Source of the DNA: Paludibacter sp.
Lineage (GTDB): Bacteria > Bacteroidota > Bacteroidia > Bacteroidales > Paludibacteraceae
Assembly (NCBI GenBank): GCA_024710005.1
Contig: JANJVQ010000020.1
Coordinates: 18,935 to 82,934 of the forward strand
DNA: 64,000 nt
Reading direction: 5' to 3'
Part shown: one piece after another, positions 35,648 to 45,221 of the stretch
Layout: every line of letters begins with the position of its first letter
How positions within the stretch are numbered: the first letter of the stretch is position 1
Made by a program: the position numbers and the translations under genes
The notes under the pieces: generated by a model
Told to the model about the DNA's origin: nothing
Seen by the model: the letters and a program-made list of their open reading frames with translations, nothing else
The model's database searches: none

Positions 35648-36925
35648 ATGAGCATGAAAAAACTCCCCCTCTATCTCCAAATATTAATCGCCATGGCCGT
35701 TGGTATCGGTTTCGGCTATCTCTTTTTATTCATTGGTCAGGCACAAATTATCACCGACTGGATTAAACCCTGGGGGACTATCTTCATCCGGCTGCTCAAA
35801 CTTATTGCCATTCCCCTTGTTTTCATATCTTTAATCAAGGGAATCAGTCAGATGCAGGATTTTGCAAAACTGTCGCGACTGGGATTGCGCACACTGGCTA
35901 TTTACATGGTCACAACCCTCATTGCTGTGATCATGGGGGTGGGTATGGTAAGTCTCATACAACCGGGAAAGATGTTTCCGCACGAGAAAGCAGCTACTTA
36001 TAAGGAAATGTACGCGGAGAACCTGGAAGCCGGACTCGAAAATGCGGAGAAAATAAAGGAAACCGGCCCGCTCAGTTTTATCATCGACATGGTACCGGAA
36101 AACCTGCTGGCTGCCGGTAGCGACAATTCCGCCATGTTGCAGGTAATTTTTGTCGCCATTCTCGTTGGCATTGCCATTGTACTCATTGGCGGAGAAACAG
36201 CCAACGTCCTCTCCCCCATCATCGAAGCCACCAACACGGTCATACTCAAAATCATCGACCTGATTATGCTTGCTGCTCCGGTTGGCGTATTTGCCCTGAT
36301 GGCTGGATTGATTGCAGACATGGGGGGCGATGGAGAAATGTTCGCTTCGCTCGGACTGTATGCCCTGACGGTTGTCATCACCTTATTCCTGATTGCTTTC
36401 ATCTTCTACCCCGTCTTACTCAAACTGATTGTTAAATACAACATAAAAGACTTCCTGAAAGGCGTTTTCCCCATTCAACTGATGGCCTTTTCGACCAGCT
36501 CCAGTGCTGCTACGCTTCCTTTCACGATGGAACACAGTCAGAAAGCCCTCGGTGTCCCGGAAGAAACAGCTTCGTTCGTCTTCCCTGTGGGCACCACCAT
36601 CAACATGGATGGAACCAGCGCTTATCAGGCCGTGGCTATCTTGTTTATCGCGCAGATTTTCGGCATGGATCTTTCTTTCGCGCAGATTCTAAGCGTGGTT
36701 TTCCTGACCGTATTGGCCTCCATCGGCACCCCGGGTGTTCCGGGAGCCAGCGTGGTCATGACGGTCATGGTACTCACAACCGTCGGCATCCCTGCGGAAG
36801 GACTGGTACTCATCCTGGGTATCGACCGCCCGCTCGATATGCTGCGTACCGTGGTGAATGTCACCGGTGATGTCTTCGTGGCCAAACTTGTTCAACCCAA
36901 ACAGACCCGACAAGAACCCGCTTAA
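35648..36925 (+). CDS. Dicarboxylate/amino acid:cation symporter (DAACS)
   Basis: This 425-residue protein of the GltP/DctA family has family motifs RLLKLIAIPLVFISLIKGI, the serine-rich hairpin FSTSSSAATLPFT, VFPVGTTINMDGTSAY with the cation site, and GTPGVPGASVVMT. An extended segment (about 110-145) follows TM3, as in several Bacteroidota members. It takes up glutamate, aspartate or C4-dicarboxylates with Na+ or H+. Confidence 0.93.
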   Translation: MSMKKLPLYLQILIAMAVGIGFGYLFLFIGQAQIITDWIKPWGTIFIRLLKLIAIPLVFISLIKGISQMQDFAKLSRLGLRTLAIYMVTTLIAVIMGVGMVSLIQPGKMFPHEKAATYKEMYAENLEAGLENAEKIKETGPLSFIIDMVPENLLAAGSDNSAMLQVIFVAILVGIAIVLIGGETANVLSPIIEATNTVILKIIDLIMLAAPVGVFALMAGLIADMGGDGEMFASLGLYALTVVITLFLIAFIFYPVLLKLIVKYNIKDFLKGVFPIQLMAFSTSSSAATLPFTMEHSQKALGVPEETASFVFPVGTTINMDGTSAYQAVAILFIAQIFGMDLSFAQILSVVFLTVLASIGTPGVPGASVVMTVMVLTTVGIPAEGLVLILGIDRPLDMLRTVVNVTGDVFVAKLVQPKQTRQEPA

Positions 36926-36970
36926 AACAAGGCTGCGGACTACGCACCGTTAGCTTACTATGGCACGCTA

Positions 36971-37330
36971 TTATCGAGCAGCCAGTTTCAGCAATTCTTT
37001 CAGCCGGTTGAGTTCTATTTCCAGCACTTCAATGTGTTTCTGATACATATCTAAGATTTCTTCAGGCAGGGTATATTGCCTCACTTCAGCACATTTAATA
37101 GTAGCATTATTTCTATCTACAACAGAAATGAGTTCATCCTCCGACTCGTAAATCTCTTCCAGGGAGACTCCCAGAACCTTTGCAATTCTCAGCCACTGCT
37201 CAGCCGGAATCTTGATCTGGCCACTTTCGCGCCGACAGTAACACGAAACATCCATACAAAGCGCTTCCGCCATCCTGTCCTGCGTAAACCCCAGCTTTCT
37301 GCGCATTTTTATTAGCTTACTTTTGTACAC
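36971..37330 (-). CDS. XRE-type helix-turn-helix regulator
   Basis: This 119-residue protein has an N-terminal Cro/C1 helix-turn-helix: LGFTQDRMAEALCMDVSCYC and RRESGQIKIPAEQWLRIAKVLGV, residues about 13-55. A C-terminal helix (MYQKHIEVLEIELNRLKELL) could dimerise. The start is a GTG at 37328-37330 with an AGGAG Shine-Dalgarno about 10 nt upstream; the next ATG (37306) would clip the domain. It is divergent from the outer-membrane barrel gene, which it may control. Confidence 0.85.
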   Translation of the reverse strand: MYKSKLIKMRRKLGFTQDRMAEALCMDVSCYCRRESGQIKIPAEQWLRIAKVLGVSLEEIYESEDELISVVDRNNATIKCAEVRQYTLPEEILDMYQKHIEVLEIELNRLKELLKLAAR

Positions 37331-37496
37331 GATAAAACTTCTCCTTTAAAAATAAGTATTTAGATTTTGCACAAAATTACAATAAAACTGCAATAAAAAG
37401 CAAGTTTTTGTTCAGAAATTATTTCAACCTTTGCATAGATTATTTTCTATTAACATAACCGATTCTGATTTTTACACATTAGCACTTAAATTCTAT

Positions 37497-39710
37497 ATGA
37501 AATTTTATCAACTCGTTTTTCCCGTATCATTTCTATTGCTGGTATTTTTCAACGACCTGACAGCCCAAACTTCACAACATTCCAACAGCATTCCAAACGC
37601 AACCGACACATCGGCCTGGAAATTACAACTAAAGGAAGTTAATGTAGTTGCCCGCAAGAAATTGTTCGTCAGAAAAAATGATCGTCTGATTTTCCATGTA
37701 GAAAACACCTTAAATAATTCCGGCAGCAATATTTTTGAGGCTTTGCGCATGACTCCGGGGGTACAGATACAGGATAATCAAATCAGCATGACGGCGAAAA
37801 GTAATGTAACAATCACCATCAACGACAGGATAATTCCGCTCAGTGGAGAAAGTCTATCGGCTTATTTAAAAGGCATACCAACAGCTTCTGTTAAATCCAT
37901 CGAAGTGATTTCGGCGCCATCTGCCAGATACGACGCGGAAGGTAACAGCGGCATTGTCAATATTGTATTGAAAACGGCGACCAACGATTCATGGAACCTG
38001 AATCTGAGGGGAAGTTATACGCAAGCAACCTATCCACAGGGGAATGCCGGTGCAGAATTTAATTTTAGAACCAGAAAACTCTCATTTTATTCGGGTTTCA
38101 CTTCCGATTTCAGACAGACTTTTTACGACATGAAGAACTCAATATCCTATGGGGATGAAACCTGGATTTTAACTGCACCATTTAAAGGTAACACCAATTT
38201 AATCAACGGAAACGCAGGGTTCGACTATGAAATAAACAACCGATGGACTGTCGGAGCCCTGTATTTTGGCAACCTCTCGGGCAACTACCGTACAAACAAC
38301 CACATCACTACTAATATATATGACACGGACGGATTTTTAAAGGAATACATGCTTACTGTGAGAAATGTGAGCAAAAATAGCTATTTGAATGCCTTCAATT
38401 TACACAGCATCACAAAAATAGACTCGCTCGGCAAAAAGATCGTCGCTGATTTTGATTACTTTATTTACAACGGATTCGATTCAATCAACAATCTTGGAAA
38501 CACATACGATGCCGGCAGTAACCTGCTACCTGACTTGTATTATGCCAACATCAACTGCAACAATGGTAAAGTAACGAATTACGCAGCAAAAATTCATGTT
38601 GACCTGCCTCTGAAATGGGTAAACCTGGATTTCGGGGGCAAAGTGTCGTTTTCAGAAAACAAGAATGATTTTGTTTTTTATGATAACAGCACAGGAAATT
38701 TAGTTGTGGATGCGAACCAGACAAATATCTTCACTTATAATGAAAAAATCAAGGCAGCTTATTGTTCTGCTGCCAAACAATTTTCAAAAAAGCTTGAAAC
38801 ACAAATCGGAATCAGACTGGAACATACAACAACAAAAGGATTTTCCAAAACGCTGAATCAGAATACGATTAATCGCTATCTAAGGTTTTTCCCCAGCTGC
38901 TACCTCAATTACTCCTTAAGTGAGGAAAAATCAATCGGTTTAAACTATAACCGCAGGATTAGCAGGCCTGATTTCATGACATTAAACCCATTCAAATCCT
39001 ATTTTAATGCCTATGACTATAACGAAGGTAATCCATTCCTTAAACCATCATACGCCGATAATTTTGAATTTGCACTGAACACAGCCAATTACGAACACAA
39101 ACTTTGGGTTACAGCTGTTTCGGGTGATTATTTCAGTTTCCCGTTTGTGGATCCCGATACCAGAATTGTACGCCACTACCCTGAAAACTGTGTCAATTAT
39201 TTCAGTGCGGGATTATCGGAAAGCTGGTTGTTTGACAGGTTTCCGTGGTGGAATTCATATAATAACGCGGTGGTTTATTATATGCGAAAAGAAGCAACTA
39301 TCGCCGCAGCTCAACCGGCTATGGACATCGTAAGCGGTAAACTATACACCAACAATGATTTCGCGCTGAATAAAAAGAAATCAATTTTGCTCAATCTCGG
39401 GTTCTTTTACGAATTTCCATATCTGGCAGCCTACAACCGAATCGAGTCGCTATATATATTGTATGCCGGCATCAAGCTTCAGCTTTTCAACGAAAACATG
39501 ACCATATCGCTAACAGCCAACGACATCCTGCGGACCAATCACTCTAAATCAAGTGTAACCTCCAACAGCATCAGGTATGTTTATGATAATTACGGCGACT
39601 CCCAAAACATCCGGTTGTTTGTCAGCTACAAATTCGGCAACAGGGATTTACGCGCTACCAAACACAATATAAGCAATACCGAAGAACAAGAACGGATAAC
39701 AAACGGATAA
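37497..39710 (+). CDS. Outer-membrane beta-barrel / TonB receptor-like protein
   Basis: This 737-residue protein has a signal peptide (MKFYQLVFPVSFLLLVFFND, then LTAQ). A plug-like domain covers about residues 40-170: LKEVNVVARKKLFVRK, LRMTPGVQIQDNQISM and APSARYDAEGNSGIVNIVLK. A large barrel of the OMP_b-brl_3 type follows, with FNLHSITKID, FSENKNDF and NRRISRPDFMTLNPFKSYF. The N-terminal carboxypeptidase-like domain of many relatives is missing. ATG 37497 is chosen because the frame upstream lacks an ATG with a leader. The ligand is unknown; no SusD or partner lipoprotein is coupled to it. Confidence 0.85.
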   Translation: MKFYQLVFPVSFLLLVFFNDLTAQTSQHSNSIPNATDTSAWKLQLKEVNVVARKKLFVRKNDRLIFHVENTLNNSGSNIFEALRMTPGVQIQDNQISMTAKSNVTITINDRIIPLSGESLSAYLKGIPTASVKSIEVISAPSARYDAEGNSGIVNIVLKTATNDSWNLNLRGSYTQATYPQGNAGAEFNFRTRKLSFYSGFTSDFRQTFYDMKNSISYGDETWILTAPFKGNTNLINGNAGFDYEINNRWTVGALYFGNLSGNYRTNNHITTNIYDTDGFLKEYMLTVRNVSKNSYLNAFNLHSITKIDSLGKKIVADFDYFIYNGFDSINNLGNTYDAGSNLLPDLYYANINCNNGKVTNYAAKIHVDLPLKWVNLDFGGKVSFSENKNDFVFYDNSTGNLVVDANQTNIFTYNEKIKAAYCSAAKQFSKKLETQIGIRLEHTTTKGFSKTLNQNTINRYLRFFPSCYLNYSLSEEKSIGLNYNRRISRPDFMTLNPFKSYFNAYDYNEGNPFLKPSYADNFEFALNTANYEHKLWVTAVSGDYFSFPFVDPDTRIVRHYPENCVNYFSAGLSESWLFDRFPWWNSYNNAVVYYMRKEATIAAAQPAMDIVSGKLYTNNDFALNKKKSILLNLGFFYEFPYLAAYNRIESLYILYAGIKLQLFNENMTISLTANDILRTNHSKSSVTSNSIRYVYDNYGDSQNIRLFVSYKFGNRDLRATKHNISNTEEQERITNG

Positions 39711-39757
39711 AACAATTACAATATAGATTATTCAACGTATTAACAAAATTAACCATT

Positions 39758-40756
39758 ATGACAAGAAAAAATTTATTCTTAGGTCTCGCGGCGATACTTT
39801 TAGTATCCTGTAACAATGAAAACGCGGGAAATTTATTTGAAACTGCTGATGAAGAAATCGCAGTAGAACTGTTCTCACACGTAAAACGTGTTGAAAGTAT
39901 CGAGTTTCTTAACACTTCAGATTATGAAGAGTTCCTAAGCCCTGAAATGCGTTCTCAAATATCAAAGGACAAACAAGCTATGATGAAAGTGAGCGCTTCT
40001 AACAATAATGAATTAGATACAATTTATTCGTTATCGGAAATTCCAGTAATAAAGGAAATAGTTTCTAAGAATATTATCTATGCGTCAGGCAAAATGACCA
40101 CTATCACACAGGACATTACACCTGATGAAGAGAACATTATAAATACGATGACTGCAACACCTTTATTGCCTGAACAGACCATAAAGAAAACTGAAACTAA
40201 AGATGGCATGCTAATTTCATATGGAGCAGATGGCAACATACTCAGTTCAGAACCTTATGAAGAGCCAAACATGAAACCATTTTTAGATTCTTTGAGGTAT
40301 TACATTGATTTGGCTGAACTTGAAAGCAGCAAACAATCCGTGAAAGCTCAATCCGCATTTACAAAAATTAGAAACAGTGTAATGCCGGCTGGCGTGAATG
40401 TTTGGCAAATGGACGATGGCAATATTGTAATCGAGGAGATTATAAACAGCCAATCTGAGAATGAGATGCGGGTTAAAGGTGTTTCAGGTCAAATGCGTTC
40501 ACGTACAATAACAAATCCCGAAATGGACAAAACACTACGTTTCGAATTATATCAGGGCAACCAAATGGTAAGCCGCCGAACCTATCAATATAATGGTAGC
40601 GACAAGCTCAAAAATTCTGTTAGAATCAAAGGAAGTGCCTTGGAAAATCCTTCAGGTATTATTTCAGAAGTTTTATTTATAAATGACAGAGGCATTCCAA
40701 AAATCAGGAAAACTCAGGAAGAATACAAACAAAACCAACTTATTGTACACTTTTAA
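39758..40756 (+). CDS. Hypothetical lipoprotein
   Basis: This 332-residue protein has a lipoprotein signal peptide (LAAILLVSC, Cys18). It has no family I recognise. The mature part is acidic then mixed, with no repeats and no catalytic signature. It is 26 bp upstream of a lipase-like gene and heads a run of four exported proteins in the same direction. AT-rich codon use resembles its neighbours downstream more than the metabolic genes after 44.3 kb. Confidence 0.7.
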   Translation: MTRKNLFLGLAAILLVSCNNENAGNLFETADEEIAVELFSHVKRVESIEFLNTSDYEEFLSPEMRSQISKDKQAMMKVSASNNNELDTIYSLSEIPVIKEIVSKNIIYASGKMTTITQDITPDEENIINTMTATPLLPEQTIKKTETKDGMLISYGADGNILSSEPYEEPNMKPFLDSLRYYIDLAELESSKQSVKAQSAFTKIRNSVMPAGVNVWQMDDGNIVIEEIINSQSENEMRVKGVSGQMRSRTITNPEMDKTLRFELYQGNQMVSRRTYQYNGSDKLKNSVRIKGSALENPSGIISEVLFINDRGIPKIRKTQEEYKQNQLIVHF

Positions 40757-40782
40757 ATCATTAACCTTCAAAAAAATTTAAC

Positions 40783-42087
40783 ATGAAACGAGTATTAATT
40801 ATATTGAGTATTATCAGCACATTAACGTTTAGCGTTGATGCAGGTAAAATAGTTTTTTATATTCATGGCACTTTTGCTGAAACAGCTTCCAAAGATCATA
40901 GTGATGATGATACACATAAATTAGGTATCTACAAAAGGGTTTTCACGCCAACAAATGGTACGCTTTGTTGGTATGATTCAAGAAATAAGTTACATGACAT
41001 TGGTACACATTGTTATAATAAATATGTTAAGACACAAGAAACGAACAATGATGTAATCCTCGTGGGGCATAGTATGGGTGGCTCAGTTGTTCGAACCATG
41101 CTGGATAAATCTTCAAATATAAAAGGCATTATTACAGCAGGCACTGCAAACTATGGGTCAGTATTTTTCAATAAATTATCAAGTGGGGATGTGTGGTTTT
41201 TTCTGCAAGATATGTACAACAAGGGCTCAAATGCAATAACAGTATCAAAAGTGAATATTGCAAATGCGCTATTGCCTGGTTCTTCTTTTGCTGCAAGCCT
41301 GACCGAAAGAGTTTGCAAATACAATAGCGACAAAGATAAAACCCTGAATTTTCTAAAAACAGGATTTAATCATGTTGCAGTGCCTGTTTTTAATTACATA
41401 TATCCCTGTTTAAATGAAATGGCTCAAAACAGCAATTTTAACAACGAATTAAATGCTAAGAAGATTAGTGTCCCGTACATTAATATTTATGGTGCTGAAG
41501 ATGCATGGGAATTTGTACGACTATTGAGCACTCAAGCCCAACTCAAGGATGTAAACAGTATAAAAAACATCGATAAAACGTACGATGAAGATGGAGTTAA
41601 ACTATTGAATGGTGGTCTTTCTGTGGTGAATTTTATTCAGGATGCACACGATGTACTTTACGATGTTATGTCGGTAGTATCAATTGTGGTTTGGAAATAT
41701 AAATCAACGAAAGAATTAGTGCGACAGGCTCGTTACAATTGGGATGGCCTATATAAATATATTCAAACCGATATGCATAATGAGATATCCAAATACAATG
41801 GCTCGTATCAATATGAATCCCGTACTTACAGGTACACTATTTTAGGTAGAACTTACACTATGACTTCTTATGTGCCTGTAGTTCGCGAAAACGACGGCAT
41901 GAACTGCGACAAAACGGTTATGCTTCCCGAAAGTATGGCTGGAACTGGAGGAGTGATTTATAATGTTCGAGCTACAGGTGTAAACCATATGGAAATGGGG
42001 AATCATAAAAAAATGAGAGAAATATTTGAACAAGCTTTTAAAACTAACACGTATGGTTCAGTATTCAAATTACAACAAACCCAATAA
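40783..42087 (+). CDS. Exported alpha/beta hydrolase (lipase-like)
   Basis: This 434-residue protein has a signal peptide (MKRVLIILSIISTLTFSVDA). The oxyanion-region motif is FYIHGTF and the nucleophile elbow GHSMGGS. A likely acid is in YGAEDAWEF and a likely His in GVNHMEMGNHKKM, so the catalytic triad is plausible. The order of motifs fits a lipase or esterase of the PGAP1/triacylglycerol-lipase superfamily. It overlaps the next gene by 35 bp. The substrate is unknown; lipid or ester hydrolysis outside the cytoplasm is inferred. Confidence 0.75.
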   Translation: MKRVLIILSIISTLTFSVDAGKIVFYIHGTFAETASKDHSDDDTHKLGIYKRVFTPTNGTLCWYDSRNKLHDIGTHCYNKYVKTQETNNDVILVGHSMGGSVVRTMLDKSSNIKGIITAGTANYGSVFFNKLSSGDVWFFLQDMYNKGSNAITVSKVNIANALLPGSSFAASLTERVCKYNSDKDKTLNFLKTGFNHVAVPVFNYIYPCLNEMAQNSNFNNELNAKKISVPYINIYGAEDAWEFVRLLSTQAQLKDVNSIKNIDKTYDEDGVKLLNGGLSVVNFIQDAHDVLYDVMSVVSIVVWKYKSTKELVRQARYNWDGLYKYIQTDMHNEISKYNGSYQYESRTYRYTILGRTYTMTSYVPVVRENDGMNCDKTVMLPESMAGTGGVIYNVRATGVNHMEMGNHKKMREIFEQAFKTNTYGSVFKLQQTQ

Positions 42088-43342
42088 ATTGTTATTTGTA
42101 ATACCTTTTGTCTTATTTATGTTGGGGTGCAGCTGTACCCCAACATCTATACCGGAGGAAGTAGAAGGAATAAAGCCACTCTGGAGCACAAAATTACCAG
42201 GTAAAGCAGGTGTTTATAATAGAGGAATTATTGGCTTTGCCTTATTTGATGGGAAAGCACATTTTCACTCTACTTATTTCACAGGAATAATAAATGATGT
42301 ATTTGAAGAAGACAATCGAATCCATGCGTTAGATATAGAAACAGGAAAGATACAGTGGACTTATCCCACTTCATATAATAAAAGTAAACCCATGTTTTTT
42401 GGTGGAGTACCCTATCAGTACAATGAATATGTGGTTACTAAAATGTGGAAACAAGGCTCTATTAAAACGGATAAATTAGTAGGTATAAATTTTCAAACAG
42501 GGAAAGAAATCTGGTTCAATGAAATTCCTATTACATATTCAAATATCTGTAGTACAGATGTGGTAGGTGAAGAGGAAAGTTTTTACTTATTTGAACAAAC
42601 CCGGAAAAATGCAATATTATGTAAAGGGAATATTTATACCGGAGAAACTGATGCTGTTTTGGTAGTGGAACCAGAACAAGGTTATAATTATACAAACATT
42701 ACCTCTAATGTAGTATTTCAAAAAGAAAAAAGCCAAATAATTGCCGGAGCTTGGGAACGAGATACTACAAACAGAGACACTTATGCATACCAAAATTTTT
42801 TATATATCATTGATGCAAAAAATAATTTTATATTAAATAAAATACACTCTGATTTCTTTGACAAGAAGATGTTAATTGCATATATTAGCTGCCATGGAGA
42901 TAAAGTATATGCAGCTTGCGGTTTAACTACAATTTGTTATAACTTGAATACACTAACCGTAAATTGGACGTACAAATCAACCGAATCATACAATTACATG
43001 ACAAATCAAATAGTTGTCAATGACGGTATTGTATTGCTATATGGTGATAACCGCTATGTAGGCTTAGATGCTCATACAGGCGAGAAACTGTATCAGGGTG
43101 ATATTCAATGTGCAAAGGTAAATGCCTTCAATGGCTATGCATATATAATTGGTAGAGATGAGTATTTATATATTTTAGATATTAAGACCGGTAGAAAAAC
43201 ACATAAAATTACCTGTCCTGATAAATTAAAATCAGGCGATGGGTTTCATATTGCCTGCACTCCACAGGTTTACGGCGACAAATTATTTGTATTTGGCTAT
43301 TATCACGCTTATTGCTACGATGCAGTGCCTAAAGAAGAATAA
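42053..43342 (+). CDS. PQQ-like beta-propeller lipoprotein
   Basis: This 429-residue protein has a lipobox FMLGCSC. At least five PQQ/WD-like blade motifs follow: IHALDIETGKIQWTYP, LVGINFQTGKEIWF, ICYNLNTLTVNWTY, YVGLDAHTGEKLYQG and LYILDIKTGRKTHKI. The blade signature is A-x-D-x-x-T-G-x-x-x-W, used for scaffolding or for binding sugars and quinones; no cofactor can be assigned. ATG 42053 lies inside the end of the preceding lipase gene, so translation is likely coupled. It is surface- or periplasm-anchored. Confidence 0.8.
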   Translation: MVQYSNYNKPNKLLFVIPFVLFMLGCSCTPTSIPEEVEGIKPLWSTKLPGKAGVYNRGIIGFALFDGKAHFHSTYFTGIINDVFEEDNRIHALDIETGKIQWTYPTSYNKSKPMFFGGVPYQYNEYVVTKMWKQGSIKTDKLVGINFQTGKEIWFNEIPITYSNICSTDVVGEEESFYLFEQTRKNAILCKGNIYTGETDAVLVVEPEQGYNYTNITSNVVFQKEKSQIIAGAWERDTTNRDTYAYQNFLYIIDAKNNFILNKIHSDFFDKKMLIAYISCHGDKVYAACGLTTICYNLNTLTVNWTYKSTESYNYMTNQIVVNDGIVLLYGDNRYVGLDAHTGEKLYQGDIQCAKVNAFNGYAYIIGRDEYLYILDIKTGRKTHKITCPDKLKSGDGFHIACTPQVYGDKLFVFGYYHAYCYDAVPKEE

Positions 43343-43357
43343 CCCACACAAAACTTT

Positions 43358-44071
43358 ATGAGAAAACAGAATATCGCAATATTAGTTGTGGCATTTATAG
43401 GTATCATTTGCATACATGCTACAAATAAGGTTTATCTTGTGCATGGATATGGTGGTTTAGGCATAGAACTTAAAGAGATACAAAAAGCAATTCAAAAAAC
43501 AGGATATGTCAGTGAAATTTATATCTACCCCAGTTTAGTGGAAGATGTAGATTCAGTTGCTAATGCACTCTTTCATAAAATTCAGAAAGAAAATTATGAT
43601 ACAGTTTCTTTTGTCACTCATTCCATGGGTGCGTTAGTTGTACGATCAATGTATGAGCATCTTGATTCATTAACATTTTTTCCTTTTATTCACAGGATTG
43701 TAATGATAGCTCCACCAAACAACGGATCACCAGTGGCTGATTTCTTTGCCCAGTTTTCGTTTGTTAAACACATTATTGGGCCGAACATCAACAACTTAAC
43801 AACAAACCCATTAATGGGAGCAGGGAAATACCCAACACCTGCTTGCGAAGTTGGACTTATTGCAGGAAGCTTTGGTAGGAATAAAGGATTCAATATCTTT
43901 TTAAAAGGAGACAATGATGGCGTTTTAATTCCTGAACAAACAAAAATGGGTATTGAAAAAGATGTCATCTTTGTAAAATCATCGCATGTAGGCCTTTTGT
44001 TCGACAAAAAAGTCAAAAAACAGGTAACTTCTTTCTTAAGATATGGAGTATTTAGCAAACTTGCTAAGTGA
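43358..44071 (+). CDS. Exported alpha/beta hydrolase (lipase-like)
   Basis: This 237-residue protein has an N-terminal signal segment (about 1-22) and the lipase motif VYLVHGYGG. The nucleophile elbow is VTHSMGAL, with the acid in KGDNDGVLIPEQ and His in SSHVGLLFDKKV: a complete triad in the order usual for EstA/LipA-type lipases. It is the second hydrolase of the cassette, 15 bp after the propeller gene. The two hydrolases are not close paralogues; length and core differ. Confidence 0.82.
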   Translation: MRKQNIAILVVAFIGIICIHATNKVYLVHGYGGLGIELKEIQKAIQKTGYVSEIYIYPSLVEDVDSVANALFHKIQKENYDTVSFVTHSMGALVVRSMYEHLDSLTFFPFIHRIVMIAPPNNGSPVADFFAQFSFVKHIIGPNINNLTTNPLMGAGKYPTPACEVGLIAGSFGRNKGFNIFLKGDNDGVLIPEQTKMGIEKDVIFVKSSHVGLLFDKKVKKQVTSFLRYGVFSKLAK

Positions 44072-44275
44072 TGGTAAACACACCACCATACTTTGCTGCC
44101 GCTGCCAGCACGAATATACAACATAAGCAAAGCTTCTTTTTTCTGAATTCACACACACCCTCTATTTCATTTGTTAAGCATTTTAACAAATTTCATTTCA
44201 TTTTCACGACAATTCTTTTGTAATTATTACAATTAAACATTCGTGCACATTTTTTTCAAATCAAAGCTCAAATGA
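44072..44275. other. AT-rich intergenic stretch before dapF
   Basis: It holds a run of short T-rich words (TTTCATTT, TTGTTAAG) and an imperfect hairpin TTGTTAAGCATTTTAACAA at 44170-44188, possibly a terminator for the hydrolase cassette. No gene was seen. Confidence 0.4.
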
Positions 44276-44307
44276 TTTGGAGCGAATTGACATTATGCAT
44301 AATTTTG
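44276..44307 (+). promoter_or_regulatory. Promoter of dapF (TTTG-N20-TAATTTTG)
   Basis: TTTG at 44276-44279 and TAATTTTG at 44300-44307, 20 nt apart, lie 19 bp upstream of the dapF ATG. This is a near-consensus Bacteroidetes promoter. Confidence 0.7.
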
Positions 44308-44325
44308 CATCAGTTAATAAACATT

Positions 44326-45192
44326 ATGACAACAATAAAACATAAAAAGCTTACATATTTCACAAAAATGCACGGAACCGGTAACGATTACATATATATT
44401 AACGGTTTTGAAGAGCACATAGAAAATCCATCCGAATTAGCTGTTCGATGGAGCGACCGACACAAAGGTATCGGTTCCGACGGGTTGGTTTTGATATTAC
44501 CTTCGGAAAAAGCTGATTTTAGAATGCGCATGTTCAACGCCGATGGCTCAGAGTCGGAAATGTGTGGTAACGCCTCCCGATGCATAGGCAAATATGTATT
44601 CGACAAGGGCATGACCAGCAAGACCGAACTGACACTCGAAACCCTCGCGGGAATAAAAAAACTGCAACTCTTTCCGGGAAAAGACGGAAAAATTGAACGG
44701 GTAACAGTGGATATGGGCGAACCAATTTTACAAACAAATGCAATCCCGGTAAGTACAGATAAAGAGATGATGATTAACGAAACAGTTAAGTTTCCATCCG
44801 GAAGGGCATACAACATAACAACCGTGTCGATGGGCAATCCACACGCGGTGATTTTCACCGGCAACATTGCCTCATTGGATTTACAGAAAACAGGACCGGA
44901 AATTGAAAACGCGGCGATCTTTCCAAACAGAACGAATACTGAATTTATCGAACTCGTTTCGTACGACAAGCTGAAAATGCGCGTATGGGAAAGAGGATCG
45001 GGCGAAACCATGGCTTGCGGAACAGGCGCTTGTGCCGCAGCAGTAGCCGGAGTATTAAACAAACTAAGTTTCAGGAAAGTCGACATCGAGTTGCTCGGCG
45101 GCAACCTGACCATTGAATGGAAAGTGTCGGATAACCATGTATATCTGACCGGAGACGCGGTCACCGTTTTCGAAGGACAAGCAGAACAATAA
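44326..45192 (+). CDS. dapF: Diaminopimelate epimerase
   Basis: This 288-residue enzyme converts LL- to meso-diaminopimelate for lysine and peptidoglycan. The two catalytic cysteines are visible in [12 protein letters not shown] and [20 protein letters not shown] at the start and GNPHAVIF are typical. ATG 44326 is used because it gives the family N-terminus and follows the promoter closely. dapL follows after 29 bp, which places both in the diaminopimelate aminotransferase pathway. Confidence 0.96.
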   Translation: MTTIKHKKLTYFTKMHGTGNDYIYINGFEEHIENPSELAVRWSDRHKGIGSDGLVLILPSEKADFRMRMFNADGSESEMCGNASRCIGKYVFDKGMTSKTELTLETLAGIKKLQLFPGKDGKIERVTVDMGEPILQTNAIPVSTDKEMMINETVKFPSGRAYNITTVSMGNPHAVIFTGNIASLDLQKTGPEIENAAIFPNRTNTEFIELVSYDKLKMRVWERGSGETMACGTGACAAAVAGVLNKLSFRKVDIELLGGNLTIEWKVSDNHVYLTGDAVTVFEGQAEQ

Positions 45193-45221
45193 AACAACAA
45201 TAAAACACATCGTAAACAGAA

